This document shows, piece after piece, positions 25,801 to 34,995 of a stretch of 64,000 nt of DNA. The stretch comes from an uncultured bacterium (GTDB taxonomy: Bacteria > Bacteroidota > Bacteroidia > Bacteroidales > Bacteroidaceae): NCBI GenBank assembly GCA_905215555.1, contig CAJMQU010000012.1, forward strand, positions 1 through 64,000, given 5' to 3'. The notes below the pieces were generated by a model. That model had not been told where the DNA came from and ran no database searches. It saw only the letters and a list, made by a program, of their open reading frames with translations. Each line of letters starts with the position of its first letter. Position 1 is the first letter of the stretch. Both the position numbers and the translations under genes were made by a program.

Positions 25801-26640
25801 ATGAGAGTTTCAATCATATTGCTAAACTATAACTCCGCTAAAGATTGCCGGAAGTGCGTTAGTTTTTTAAAAGCCCAGGAAGGCGTTGAGTACGAAATCA
25901 TTATCGTCGACAATTGTTCCAACTCTACCGAACGCTCTGAAATTAAGCGCCTGTGTCAAGAACACAATTGTACGTTTATTACAGCCGACAAGAATCGAGG
26001 TTATAATGCAGGCAACAACATCGGGCTACGTTATGCGGTGAAAAATGGTTATCACTACGCCCTGATAGCCAATCCTGATATGGAATTTCCAGAACCGGAC
26101 TACATAGCACGTGTCGTTTCAAAAATGGAAGCTGACAAAGACATCGTAGTATGTGGTACCGATATTGTTGATGCGAATGGACAGCATCAAAACCCTTTGG
26201 ATTATGTCAGCTTTTGGAGCGAATTGCTTTGGCCAATCGATATGATAAGATATAAACTGTCTGGAAAGTCATTATCTACAACCATGGATTACACCAACAG
26301 TCGTTACTGCCCTATCGTATCAGGTAGCTGCCTATTCGTCAGAATGTCATTTATAAAACAAATTGGATTCTTTGATGAGAATGTATTCTTGTATTGTGAA
26401 GAAGCAATTCTAGCTCATCAAGTGAAAGCAGCAGGTATGAAACTTTATTATATGGCAGAGGCTCAAGCTGTTCACAAACATATAAAATCCCAAAAAGGGA
26501 ATCTTTATCGCCGGATGATATGGTTGTGCGACAGCCGGGATTATAAAAACAAGTATCATAGTGATTATAACAGGTTGCAAGTTACATTACTCCTTATCAG
26601 CAACCGATTACGTAAATACTTTCTAAAATTGAAATCATGA
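25801..26640 (+). CDS. Family 2 glycosyltransferase (rhamnosyltransferase-like)
   Basis: 279 residues, GT-A fold. Motifs: SIILLNYNSAKDCRKCV, IIIVDNCS, the ADKNRGYNAGNNIGLRYA segment and IANPDMEFPEPD in the DxD position. GT2 proteins with GYxxGNNxG and NPD are often annotated as rhamnosyltransferases, which would suit the RmlC gene in the locus, but specificity is inference. It acts at the cytoplasmic face. It starts one base after the preceding stop and overlaps the next gene by four bases. Confidence 0.85.
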   Translation: MRVSIILLNYNSAKDCRKCVSFLKAQEGVEYEIIIVDNCSNSTERSEIKRLCQEHNCTFITADKNRGYNAGNNIGLRYAVKNGYHYALIANPDMEFPEPDYIARVVSKMEADKDIVVCGTDIVDANGQHQNPLDYVSFWSELLWPIDMIRYKLSGKSLSTTMDYTNSRYCPIVSGSCLFVRMSFIKQIGFFDENVFLYCEEAILAHQVKAAGMKLYYMAEAQAVHKHIKSQKGNLYRRMIWLCDSRDYKNKYHSDYNRLQVTLLLISNRLRKYFLKLKS

Positions 26641-27674
26641 AATCATCTCCGAACTCAAAAAATAAGCGCATAAATGCAGTTGATTGGATGAAGGGATTCT
26701 GTATCATTTGCATAACAATGCTCCACATCGAAAACGGAATCTTACCTATGTGGGTGAATTGTTTTATCGGTTTTTTTATGATTACAGGTTTTTATATGAC
26801 AAGCGGATGGCTACATGGACTAAAACAGAGGCAGTATGTAGATGTGAAGCAGTTTATAAGAAAGAGGCTACGGTCATTAGGAATACCCTACTTATGGTTC
26901 ACCTTAATAATTCTAATAGTCGATATCCTCTTTTATTTGATTGGTCATTACAATATTGACATTATAGCTCGTGATATATATAAATCGATAGTTCTTCGTG
27001 GCATCGGGACTTTGTGGTTTCTTCCGGTACTGTTCTTTGGAGAATTGTTATTCGTTGTATTCAAAAACAGGAAACAATCATTATTGGGATTGTTGATGGG
27101 CATTTTTATCACTGTTGCTGCATCTGTATTGATACATCTGCTTGCATCGAAAGCTATCGGACCGTTACTTTTTCTAATAAAAATGCCACTATTAGTCGTC
27201 CAGAATTCTGCTACTGCATTAATTGTAATAACAGCCACTTACTATGTATCGTACTACTTTACCAAAAAGGAACAGAATGATAAATGCAGGATTGGATTTG
27301 TAGGGCTATTTCTGCTTATATTATCCGCAATATATCTTAGCATATCGTCTTCTTGCTTACCATTTTCAGCATCTTTATGTGGTAATTTGATTATTTCATG
27401 GATAGAGCCGCTTGGTGTCTTTTTCCTATTCCTATCTATATCCGGCAGTAACTTCGCACTACGATACCTGCAATATTGGGGACGTAATTCTATCATATTA
27501 ATGGCTATTCATTATTCCATATTAATGGAAATATGCAATTGGATTGCCAATCGTTTCTTCGCAACTCAAATCACAGGATTTCCATCATTAGCGTGTTTCG
27601 CTCTAATAATGCTCGTGCAGTATCCTATTGCGGAATTAATTAACAAGAAAATGAAATTTTTGATAGGGAAATGA
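26637..27674 (+). CDS. Acyltransferase-3 family membrane protein (second)
   Basis: 345 residues, about ten transmembrane helices, beginning with a cytoplasmic RINAVDWMKGFCIICITMLH in which the Asp and His positions match the acyltransferase-3 pattern. It probably O-acetylates a different capsule sugar from that used by the protein at 20052-21089; the two proteins are the same length but clearly different in sequence. It overlaps both neighbours by four bases, so it lies in a tightly coupled operon. Confidence 0.82.
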   Translation: MKSSPNSKNKRINAVDWMKGFCIICITMLHIENGILPMWVNCFIGFFMITGFYMTSGWLHGLKQRQYVDVKQFIRKRLRSLGIPYLWFTLIILIVDILFYLIGHYNIDIIARDIYKSIVLRGIGTLWFLPVLFFGELLFVVFKNRKQSLLGLLMGIFITVAASVLIHLLASKAIGPLLFLIKMPLLVVQNSATALIVITATYYVSYYFTKKEQNDKCRIGFVGLFLLILSAIYLSISSSCLPFSASLCGNLIISWIEPLGVFFLFLSISGSNFALRYLQYWGRNSIILMAIHYSILMEICNWIANRFFATQITGFPSLACFALIMLVQYPIAELINKKMKFLIGK

Positions 27675-28894
27675 GCCAAGGATTAGTAGCTATATATAGC
27701 ACACGCACTGTAGTGTTTATTATTGTATTGCTTTGTATATATCCGTCATTCTTGATGACACCAGCTAAGCAAAATATCCTTTTACTATTATTAATGGGCA
27801 TATCACCAATAATGCTCATACTCTCTCCTAAAATCATACCAAGATTTGATTTTCCATTGATAATAATGCTTATACTGATGATTGTCTTTCCTTTCGCCTT
27901 TCACTCTCAGACGATGCGATGGTCAACCGTTTTATATACAGCCATGTTTATCTGCTTTTTCTTATCTTACGCCAGGATATTACACATGAGTAACATCAAT
28001 ATAAAAACATTTAAAGAACTTTTAAAGTGGATTATATATGCTTATGCTATCGTACTCATTATTCAAATAGCCTGCTTTTATACAGATTTACCTATCTTCA
28101 ACAAAATCAACATAGATATCGCTCATGGGTTTCCACGACTTAATTCTTGTGGGCCGGAACCAGCGTGGACTGCGCGTATGATGGCTTTGGTGATATTTCT
28201 CTATATATGTTTGTGCGACTATAGTAAAGGATATAAATTGTCAATAAAAGAGTTCTTTATAGAGAACAAAAAGGTGTCTCTCTCTTTCTTGTTTGTATTG
28301 GTTATGTGCGGAAGCACAACTGGATTGGTATTAGGCGGAGTACTTCTTGCCAGATTCATTGATATTAGATCCCTATTTTATGTTTTGTTTATTATCCTTG
28401 TCCTCCTAATAATAGGAGAACAAGCGGGGATATCAAGCTTCTCGCGTTTAGCCAAATTCCTACCCGCAATTCTGACTCTGGATCAAGATACAATCATACG
28501 GGTGGATGGTAGTGGGGCAAGCCGAATAGTTCCGACTCTTAATGCTATAAAATATATATCATTAAACAGCTTTGACGGATGGGTTGGACATGGCATTGAT
28601 TTCGACCAGTCGATTCTGAAATTGGGTGGAATTACCACAAATGGGGGTGCACTAAGCCTTTGGATTAATCATGGCGCGATTGTTCAGTTTCTATTTTGGT
28701 ATGTCGCTTTCAGTATTTGCACTATCAAGGGTGAATGGGTATCAGTGACCTTATGCCTTCTGTTCATTACCGGAGGAGTCACACTGAATCTGCAAGTATT
28801 GTGGTTTATGTTAGTTCTGTTCATAACGTTTAAATATATAGTGAGAAATAACGAATCTATTTATAATAATTTTAATATCACAAATAATGAATAA
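27671..28894 (+). CDS. wzy: Wzy-like capsule polymerase
   Basis: 407 residues, hydrophobic throughout, about 11-12 predicted transmembrane helices and one larger periplasmic loop (about residues 265-320, including RVDGSGASRIVPTLNAIKYI). Polymerases of this type are poorly conserved, so the call rests on topology, length and being the only unassigned polytopic protein in a locus with a Wzx flippase. It would join repeat units at the outer face of the inner membrane. Confidence 0.72.
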   Translation: MSQGLVAIYSTRTVVFIIVLLCIYPSFLMTPAKQNILLLLLMGISPIMLILSPKIIPRFDFPLIIMLILMIVFPFAFHSQTMRWSTVLYTAMFICFFLSYARILHMSNINIKTFKELLKWIIYAYAIVLIIQIACFYTDLPIFNKINIDIAHGFPRLNSCGPEPAWTARMMALVIFLYICLCDYSKGYKLSIKEFFIENKKVSLSFLFVLVMCGSTTGLVLGGVLLARFIDIRSLFYVLFIILVLLIIGEQAGISSFSRLAKFLPAILTLDQDTIIRVDGSGASRIVPTLNAIKYISLNSFDGWVGHGIDFDQSILKLGGITTNGGALSLWINHGAIVQFLFWYVAFSICTIKGEWVSVTLCLLFITGGVTLNLQVLWFMLVLFITFKYIVRNNESIYNNFNITNNE

Positions 28895-30647
28895 GTACTA
28901 TTCGGACGAAAAGAACATCCAAATTCTTATTGCCCTATTGAAAGCACATTGTATAAAATACGTAGTGGCTTCTCCCGGCAATACAAATTTAACCTTGGTG
29001 GCAAGTCTTCAACAAGACAGTTACTTTACGATATATTCTTCCGTCGATGAACGCTCTGCTGCCTATATGGCTTGCGGATTAGCAGCTGAAACCGGAGAAG
29101 CTGTCGTGCTAAGTTGTACAGGAGCAACTGCTTCAAGAAACTATATGTCCGCACTTACTGAAGCATATTACAGGAAATTACCTATATTGACAGTGACTTC
29201 CTGCCGTAGCAATGCAGAAATTGGGCATTTGATACCACAAGTTATAGATAGAAGAGTGCTACCAAACGATATAGCTAAATTAAGCGAGCAACTTCCTATC
29301 ATAAAAGATGAACAAGACGAATGGGAATGTAACATAAAAGTAAACCGTGCTATTCTTGAATTGTATCATCGGGATGGCGGACCTGTACATCTGAATATCC
29401 CCACAACTTATTGTCCCACTTTCAATACTAAAGAACTACCCTTGCAACGAATCGTCAATCGATTATATCCATACAACGATATGCCGAATTTAAATGGCAA
29501 AAGAGTTGCTATACTAGTCGGTTCGCATAAAAAATGGGATAGTCAACTAACCCTGTCTGTAGAAAATTTCTGCGAAAATTATAATTCTGTAGTGTTTTGC
29601 GACCATACCAGTGCTTATCATGGAAAGTATCGTATACAGTATTCGTTAATAGGAGGTCAAGAGCAATTGACTCACTCATTAAATCGAATAGATGTGCTGA
29701 TACATATAGGTGAAATATCCGGAGACTATTTTTCCACAATCGGAAAATTCAACATGTCAGAAGTATGGCGAATCAGCCAGGACGGAGAGTTGTGTGATAC
29801 ATTTCACAAACTGAGATATGTGTTTGAGATGACTGAAGGTCAATTCTTCAAGTATTATATACATACCAATAACAATAATACTGGCACCCAATACTATGAC
29901 TCTTGCCGTTTGATGTACAATCACCTCTATGAAATAGCAAAGACGAAAGTGAACATGCCATTTTCAAATATTTGGATTGCTACTCAATTGGCACACCAGC
30001 TACCTTCCGATTCTTATGTTCATTTTTCAATACTCAGTAGCTTACGCTCATGGAATTTCTTTGAATTTCCTCAAAGCATAGAATCATTTTGCAATGTTGG
30101 AGGTTTCGGTATAGATGGTTGTGTATCCTCTCTTATAGGTGCTTCGCTTGCGCATAAAGATAAGTTGCATATTGGCATCATTGGAGATTTGGCTTTCTTT
30201 TATGACATGAACATTTTAGGTAATCGTCATTTAGGCAATAATCTGCGAATTTTGCTTATCAACAATAATATTGGAGCTGAGTTCAAGTTGTATTGCTATC
30301 CCGGAGCAAAATTAGAAGACGAAACGAGTCCATATATTGCAGCGGAAGGGCATTTCGGACAGAAATCTCCAAACTTAGTAAGACACTATGCACAAGATTT
30401 GGGATTTGAATATTTAGCTGCATCATCAAAAAAAGAATTTGAACAACATGCAGAAAGGTTTCTTTCCATCTCAAATAATGATAAGCCCATTTTACTAGAA
30501 GTATTCACCAGTTATCAAGATGAAAGTACAGCACTTAAAATCATCAGAAATTTAGATTCAGACACAATGGGATTTATAAAGAAAAAAATAAAAGACAACG
30601 TGAACTATAACACAATTCAGAAAGTTCGCAATTTTCTAAAAGACTAA
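28887..30647 (+). CDS. MenD-like thiamine-diphosphate-dependent enzyme in the capsule operon
   Basis: 586 residues with the three-domain build of ThDP enzymes. The N-terminal PYR domain is strikingly MenD-like: VVASPGNTNLTL, then VDERSAAYMACGLA with the cofactor-activating Glu, then SCTGATASRNYMSALTEA. The C-terminal PP domain has IGIIGDLAFFYDMN in the place of the GDG...N motif and LINNNIGAEF. True MenD adds a succinyl-semialdehyde unit from 2-oxoglutarate to isochorismate; here the enzyme lies among glycosyltransferases, so it more likely carboligates an acyl unit onto a sugar or makes an unusual substituent. Not a cofactor gene: no other men genes flank it. It overlaps the preceding gene by 8 bases and touches the following one. 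Confidence 0.75.
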   Translation: MNKYYSDEKNIQILIALLKAHCIKYVVASPGNTNLTLVASLQQDSYFTIYSSVDERSAAYMACGLAAETGEAVVLSCTGATASRNYMSALTEAYYRKLPILTVTSCRSNAEIGHLIPQVIDRRVLPNDIAKLSEQLPIIKDEQDEWECNIKVNRAILELYHRDGGPVHLNIPTTYCPTFNTKELPLQRIVNRLYPYNDMPNLNGKRVAILVGSHKKWDSQLTLSVENFCENYNSVVFCDHTSAYHGKYRIQYSLIGGQEQLTHSLNRIDVLIHIGEISGDYFSTIGKFNMSEVWRISQDGELCDTFHKLRYVFEMTEGQFFKYYIHTNNNNTGTQYYDSCRLMYNHLYEIAKTKVNMPFSNIWIATQLAHQLPSDSYVHFSILSSLRSWNFFEFPQSIESFCNVGGFGIDGCVSSLIGASLAHKDKLHIGIIGDLAFFYDMNILGNRHLGNNLRILLINNNIGAEFKLYCYPGAKLEDETSPYIAAEGHFGQKSPNLVRHYAQDLGFEYLAASSKKEFEQHAERFLSISNNDKPILLEVFTSYQDESTALKIIRNLDSDTMGFIKKKIKDNVNYNTIQKVRNFLKD

Positions 30648-31828
30648 TGAACACAAAAAAAATTGCTATACTCACTCGTCGTGCGGGATATAACATGGGA
30701 ACATCCTTACAAGCAGTTGCCATGTCGCAATTTATTGCCGATGCTGGGTATCCAAATGTAATCATCGACTACGATGAATATGCAGGACATCTACTGTGGC
30801 AACTGAAACCTGCTGTAAATAGGCTTATATTGTCAGTGATGAATCTTTGTCCGATGATAAGTCGATTACTTTTCAGAAAAAAGTATGACTATTTGTGCAG
30901 AATGCAGAATCAAATAAATAGTTTTAGAGAGTTTGAACATAAATATATGTGTTTAACCAGTAAGAGGTACCGATCCATCAAGACACTTAGGCGAGATTTC
31001 AGTGATTATTATGCTTGTATATGTGGTAGTGATCAGATATGGAGTCCCTATTTTTATGATCCTGTTTTTTTGCTGTCATTTATAAAAAAGGGAGAGACTT
31101 GTCGAAAAATCGCTTATGCCCCAAGTATGGGGATAACTGACAGTTCTATGTTGCGACAGGAACAAATAGACTTAATGCTACAATTTGATAGTATCTCATG
31201 TCGTGAACAGGAAGCATCTGCTATTGCCTCTAAAATCACAGGCCAAGAAATTACGACTGTACTCGACCCCACTTTAATGGTTACCTCAGACTTCTGGCAT
31301 AAAATAGCTAACGACGTCACATTTATAAAAAAGGAAAAGTATATCTTGACATACTTTCTTCATACTGATTATTACCAAGATTCAATACCATACGATTATA
31401 TACAAAAATTAAAGGATAAGACCGGATTTTCTGTATACAATATCTCTCTATTTAATTTAGTAAATCATATTGATGCAGATATAAATTTCGACTCCATAGG
31501 TCCTATGGAATTTCTATCACTAATAAAAAATGCAGAATGGATATGCACAAACTCTTTTCATTGCTGTATTTTTTCCTATCTGTTCAAACGGCATTTTTTT
31601 GTATTCGAACGATTCATGAGAGATAGACACGAAGGAGGAAATCAAAACTCACGAATCCACAATCTATTAAAGTTATTTAAGTTAGAACAATGCATTACAA
31701 AGCCGGATGACGAACCCAATATTTCACAAGAATATGATTTTAACGTTGGAATGCCTACTATAACAACTGAACGCAAAAAGTCTTTGACTTTTTTAAATAA
31801 CGCATTAACACTAAATAAAGGATTATGA
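30647..31828 (+). CDS. Polysaccharide pyruvyl transferase family protein (second)
   Basis: 393 residues, PF04230. Landmarks: AILTRRAGYNMGTSLQAVAM, CICGSDQIWSPYFYDP, IAYAPSMG and the NSFHCCIFSYLF segment. The GSDQxW form is typical of members in Bacteroidales surface-polymer loci. The reaction is presumed to be pyruvyl transfer, unproven for this subgroup. It begins on the last base of the preceding stop codon and overlaps the next gene by four bases. Confidence 0.78.
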   Translation: MNTKKIAILTRRAGYNMGTSLQAVAMSQFIADAGYPNVIIDYDEYAGHLLWQLKPAVNRLILSVMNLCPMISRLLFRKKYDYLCRMQNQINSFREFEHKYMCLTSKRYRSIKTLRRDFSDYYACICGSDQIWSPYFYDPVFLLSFIKKGETCRKIAYAPSMGITDSSMLRQEQIDLMLQFDSISCREQEASAIASKITGQEITTVLDPTLMVTSDFWHKIANDVTFIKKEKYILTYFLHTDYYQDSIPYDYIQKLKDKTGFSVYNISLFNLVNHIDADINFDSIGPMEFLSLIKNAEWICTNSFHCCIFSYLFKRHFFVFERFMRDRHEGGNQNSRIHNLLKLFKLEQCITKPDDEPNISQEYDFNVGMPTITTERKKSLTFLNNALTLNKGL

Positions 31829-33102
31829 TGCACATATTGGTTTTGGCTTATGCCATATCTCCTACACGAGGTTCGGAATACTCTGTGGCATGGAATTATG
31901 TTACTCGGATGTCAAAATATCACAAACTGACAGTACTTTATGGTTGCTCCGGTAATCATATTGGAGATTGTAAAGAAATGGAAAGGTACGTAACCGAAAA
32001 AGAGATTCCTAATGTGACTTTTTTGTGTGTAAGGCCTACGAAATGGGTAAATATATTAAACTGGTGCAATAAAAAAGGGTTCTTAGGATATACTTTTTAT
32101 TTAGCATATAAAGAGTGGCATAGATTGGCCTATAAAAAAGCAATAGAAATCGTCTCAAATAATGCTATAGATTTGGTTCATTATTTAGGACCTATTGGCT
32201 TTCGAGAACCAGGATACTTGTGGAAATTAGGATTACCTTATATGTGGGGACCTATCGGCGGTGCCAATAAGACAAATATAACTCTTCAAAAAAATCTTCC
32301 TAATATCAGCAAGCTAAAGTTCAAATTTAGAAATTGGGCAACTTTGAGGCAGTTAAATATGAATAGACTGACCGATGCTCTACACCATACTGATTTGTTA
32401 CTAACTTGCACAACGGAGAATCAAAAGGTGTTTCATACCGTTCATCAAAAAGAAAGTATCTATTTACCAGAAAACTCAATATCTGAAGACATATATCTTA
32501 ATCAGACAAAATTCATACATCCAGAAGTATATCGGTTTATAGTTATTGGGAGTCTGATTGATCGTAAATCTGTGAACATTTTACTTGAAGCACTATGCTT
32601 GGTCAAGTACAAAGAAAAGATTATCATTGATATTGTGGGTGACGGACCAATGAGAAAAAATCTAGAGGCATACGCTAAGGATAACCTAATTTACAATCTA
32701 ATAAAGTGGCATGGCATGCTATCCCGTCAAAAGGCCATAGAAATGTTTAAAAATGCCCATATGCATATAATAACAAGTGTTAGTGAAGGGAATGCTACAA
32801 CTATATGGGAAGCCATGAGTTATGGAGTACCTACATTAAGTTTCGACCATTGCGGCATGCATGACACTTTAAGTAGTGGTGCTGGAATATTAGTCCCAAT
32901 ATCGTGTAACTATAGCGAATGTGTAAAGGCTCTTGCAAAAGAGATTGATTCATTGATAATGAATCCGAATCGATTTAAGCAATTAGCACAATCCACCATT
33001 GAATATGCAAAGAAATCCACTTGGGATGAAAGAGAAAAGGTTCTTCTTCATTGTTATAAAACGGCTATAAATAAACATATGAATAATTCATCTGGGAATT
33101 AA
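31825..33102 (+). CDS. Family 4 glycosyltransferase
   Basis: 425 residues, GT-B fold. N-terminal AYAISPTRGSEYSVAWNYV is typical of GT4 proteins with the GSE motif; the donor-binding C-terminal half carries FIVIGSLIDRKSVNILLEAL and SEGNATTIWEAMSYGVP with the E-x7-E region. Retaining transfer to the growing repeat unit at the cytoplasmic face. Donor unknown. Confidence 0.86.
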   Translation: MMHILVLAYAISPTRGSEYSVAWNYVTRMSKYHKLTVLYGCSGNHIGDCKEMERYVTEKEIPNVTFLCVRPTKWVNILNWCNKKGFLGYTFYLAYKEWHRLAYKKAIEIVSNNAIDLVHYLGPIGFREPGYLWKLGLPYMWGPIGGANKTNITLQKNLPNISKLKFKFRNWATLRQLNMNRLTDALHHTDLLLTCTTENQKVFHTVHQKESIYLPENSISEDIYLNQTKFIHPEVYRFIVIGSLIDRKSVNILLEALCLVKYKEKIIIDIVGDGPMRKNLEAYAKDNLIYNLIKWHGMLSRQKAIEMFKNAHMHIITSVSEGNATTIWEAMSYGVPTLSFDHCGMHDTLSSGAGILVPISCNYSECVKALAKEIDSLIMNPNRFKQLAQSTIEYAKKSTWDEREKVLLHCYKTAINKHMNNSSGN

Positions 33103-33148
33103 ATATGTGATAACCTACTTTCAATTAAAATTCAAAATAATCAATATT

Positions 33149-33838
33149 ATGATTCTTCATCAAGGAATTAGTAAAGCCATTAGCTCTATTAAAGGAGAAG
33201 ATTTTATATTGGATAACAGGATTCCAATAGGTTATCTTTTCTCCACAATTTTTTTTAGAGTTTTTAGAGGGATAAAAGGAGCAGTCATTTTTAAAAGTTT
33301 CAAAAGGGTATTTGTCTCTTCATCATCCAAAATCAAATGTGTTTCAAAGATTCAAATAGGGTATAATTTAAGTATTGATAAAGACTGCTATATTGATGCA
33401 TTATCAATAGAAGGTATTGTCTTTGGTGATAATGTATCAATTGGAAAATGTACATGTATTGAATGCAGCGGAACATTAAAAGATTTGGGAAAGGGATTAA
33501 TCATAGGAAACAATGTCGGCCTTGGCACTCATGGATTTTTCGGATGTGCCGGCGGTATAGAAATAGGAGACAATACTATTTTTGGTAATTACGTATCTCT
33601 TCATTCGGAAAATCACAATTACGCAGATACTCATATCCCTATACGATTACAAGGAGTAAATAGGAAGGGAATAAAGATAGGAAAAGACTGTTGGATTGGA
33701 TCAAAAACTACGATATTAGATGGTACAGAGATCGGCGACGGGTGCATTGTTGCAGCTGGTGCAGTAGTGAGAGGAAAGATAGAATCGTATTCTATAATAG
33801 GTGGCGTTCCTGCTAAAACTATAAAGAAAAGATCATGA
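33149..33838 (+). CDS. Hexapeptide-repeat O-acyltransferase
   Basis: 229 residues with left-handed beta-helix repeats (GLIIGNNVGLG, GIEIGDNTIFG, GIKIGKDCWIG, GTEIGDGCIVAAGAVV) and the active-site-type His in LHSENHNY. The C-terminus IIGGVPAKTIKKR is the standard end of maltose/galactoside acetyltransferase-like proteins. It should acetylate a sugar in the cytoplasm. A GTG start at 33107 would add 14 residues; I chose the ATG at 33149 because it begins nearer the family domain. The last four bases overlap the next gene. Confidence 0.85.
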   Translation: MILHQGISKAISSIKGEDFILDNRIPIGYLFSTIFFRVFRGIKGAVIFKSFKRVFVSSSSKIKCVSKIQIGYNLSIDKDCYIDALSIEGIVFGDNVSIGKCTCIECSGTLKDLGKGLIIGNNVGLGTHGFFGCAGGIEIGDNTIFGNYVSLHSENHNYADTHIPIRLQGVNRKGIKIGKDCWIGSKTTILDGTEIGDGCIVAAGAVVRGKIESYSIIGGVPAKTIKKRS

Positions 33839-34923
33839 AACACATTATCTGTTTCCACCTCTTTAACGACTACAGTGGCAGTCCCAAAATACTAAAAATG
33901 GTGCTGGAAGGCTTACTCCAAAAGGGTTATCAAGTAGATTTAATATCTTCCAAAGGTGGCACACTGGATGAATTACTGCATTACAAGAACTTGCGTAAGT
34001 ACTCTTACTCTTATCGCTTTTCCAATAATCCAGCAATAACAATACTGCGCTATAATACTGTACAGATATACACATTCTTATTAGCGTTCCGCTGGCTATT
34101 TCATAAAAATGTGGTATTCTACATCAACACTTTACTTCCTATCGGACCAGCATTAGCTGGGCGCATCATGGGTAAACACGTAATTTATCATTATCACGAG
34201 AATGCATTTGCAAAGGGAACATTCTACAAGGCACTGGCTACTGCCATGCAGAAGTTAGCACATGAAATCATCTGTGTATCAGAATATCAGGCATCGTTCC
34301 TGCAACGGGAAAAAGGGGTAATGGTTATACCCAATGCCCTGCCAAAGAATTTCGTGAACAGGCTGACTCCCAATCTTCAAACAGCCTTTGAACGAAAACA
34401 GATTCTAATGCTCGGCTCATTGAAATTATATAAGAGTCCGTTGGAATTTATCGAATTAGCCCAAAGACTACCCCAGTTCATTTTTGTATTAGTAATAAAT
34501 GATACAAAAGAGAATATTGACATCTTTATCGAAGAGCACAAAATCAACGTATGCAAAAACCTGACCATATATCCTCGACAGAATGATGTCGTACCATTCT
34601 ACAATCAGGCTTCACTCGTTCTGAATCTCTCCAATAAGAAACAGGTCGTAGAGACATTCGGATTGACAGCATTGGAGGCTATGAGCGCCGGGATGCCGGT
34701 AATAGTACCCACGGAAGGAGGAATAGCGGAAATGGTGGCGGACGGAGAGAATGGGTATAAGATAGATGTACAGAATCTTAATCTAATAGCAGAATGTATA
34801 AAAACAATTTTATCTGACGAAACACTTTATATGGAATTAGCAAAAAATGCACTCTCATATTCCAAAAGGTTCAGTGAAGTAGAGATGGTAAATCGTGTTG
34901 AAACGATACTGGACAAAGAATAA
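33835..34923 (+). CDS. Family 4 glycosyltransferase
   Basis: 362 residues, GT-B. Landmarks: HLFNDYSGSPKILKMVL with a donor/acceptor loop, IYHYHENAFAKG, IICVSEYQASFLQ and the C-terminal FGLTALEAMSAGMPVIVP with the E-x7-E pair. It should add one sugar of the repeat unit. It is followed by a 72-base gap before the last gene of the locus. Confidence 0.87.
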   Translation: MKHIICFHLFNDYSGSPKILKMVLEGLLQKGYQVDLISSKGGTLDELLHYKNLRKYSYSYRFSNNPAITILRYNTVQIYTFLLAFRWLFHKNVVFYINTLLPIGPALAGRIMGKHVIYHYHENAFAKGTFYKALATAMQKLAHEIICVSEYQASFLQREKGVMVIPNALPKNFVNRLTPNLQTAFERKQILMLGSLKLYKSPLEFIELAQRLPQFIFVLVINDTKENIDIFIEEHKINVCKNLTIYPRQNDVVPFYNQASLVLNLSNKKQVVETFGLTALEAMSAGMPVIVPTEGGIAEMVADGENGYKIDVQNLNLIAECIKTILSDETLYMELAKNALSYSKRFSEVEMVNRVETILDKE

Positions 34924-34995
34924 AACAAAGATAATCATAAAAATTTCTTTTCATACAAAAGAAAGAAACCTCTAATAGACAATCTTTTTACATTC

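Noticed and set aside
28887..30647. Menaquinone gene menD.
   Set aside because: It resembles MenD in the N-terminal domain but is embedded in a capsule operon with 1-8 base overlaps and no men neighbours; menA at 49148 is far away and probably unrelated to it.
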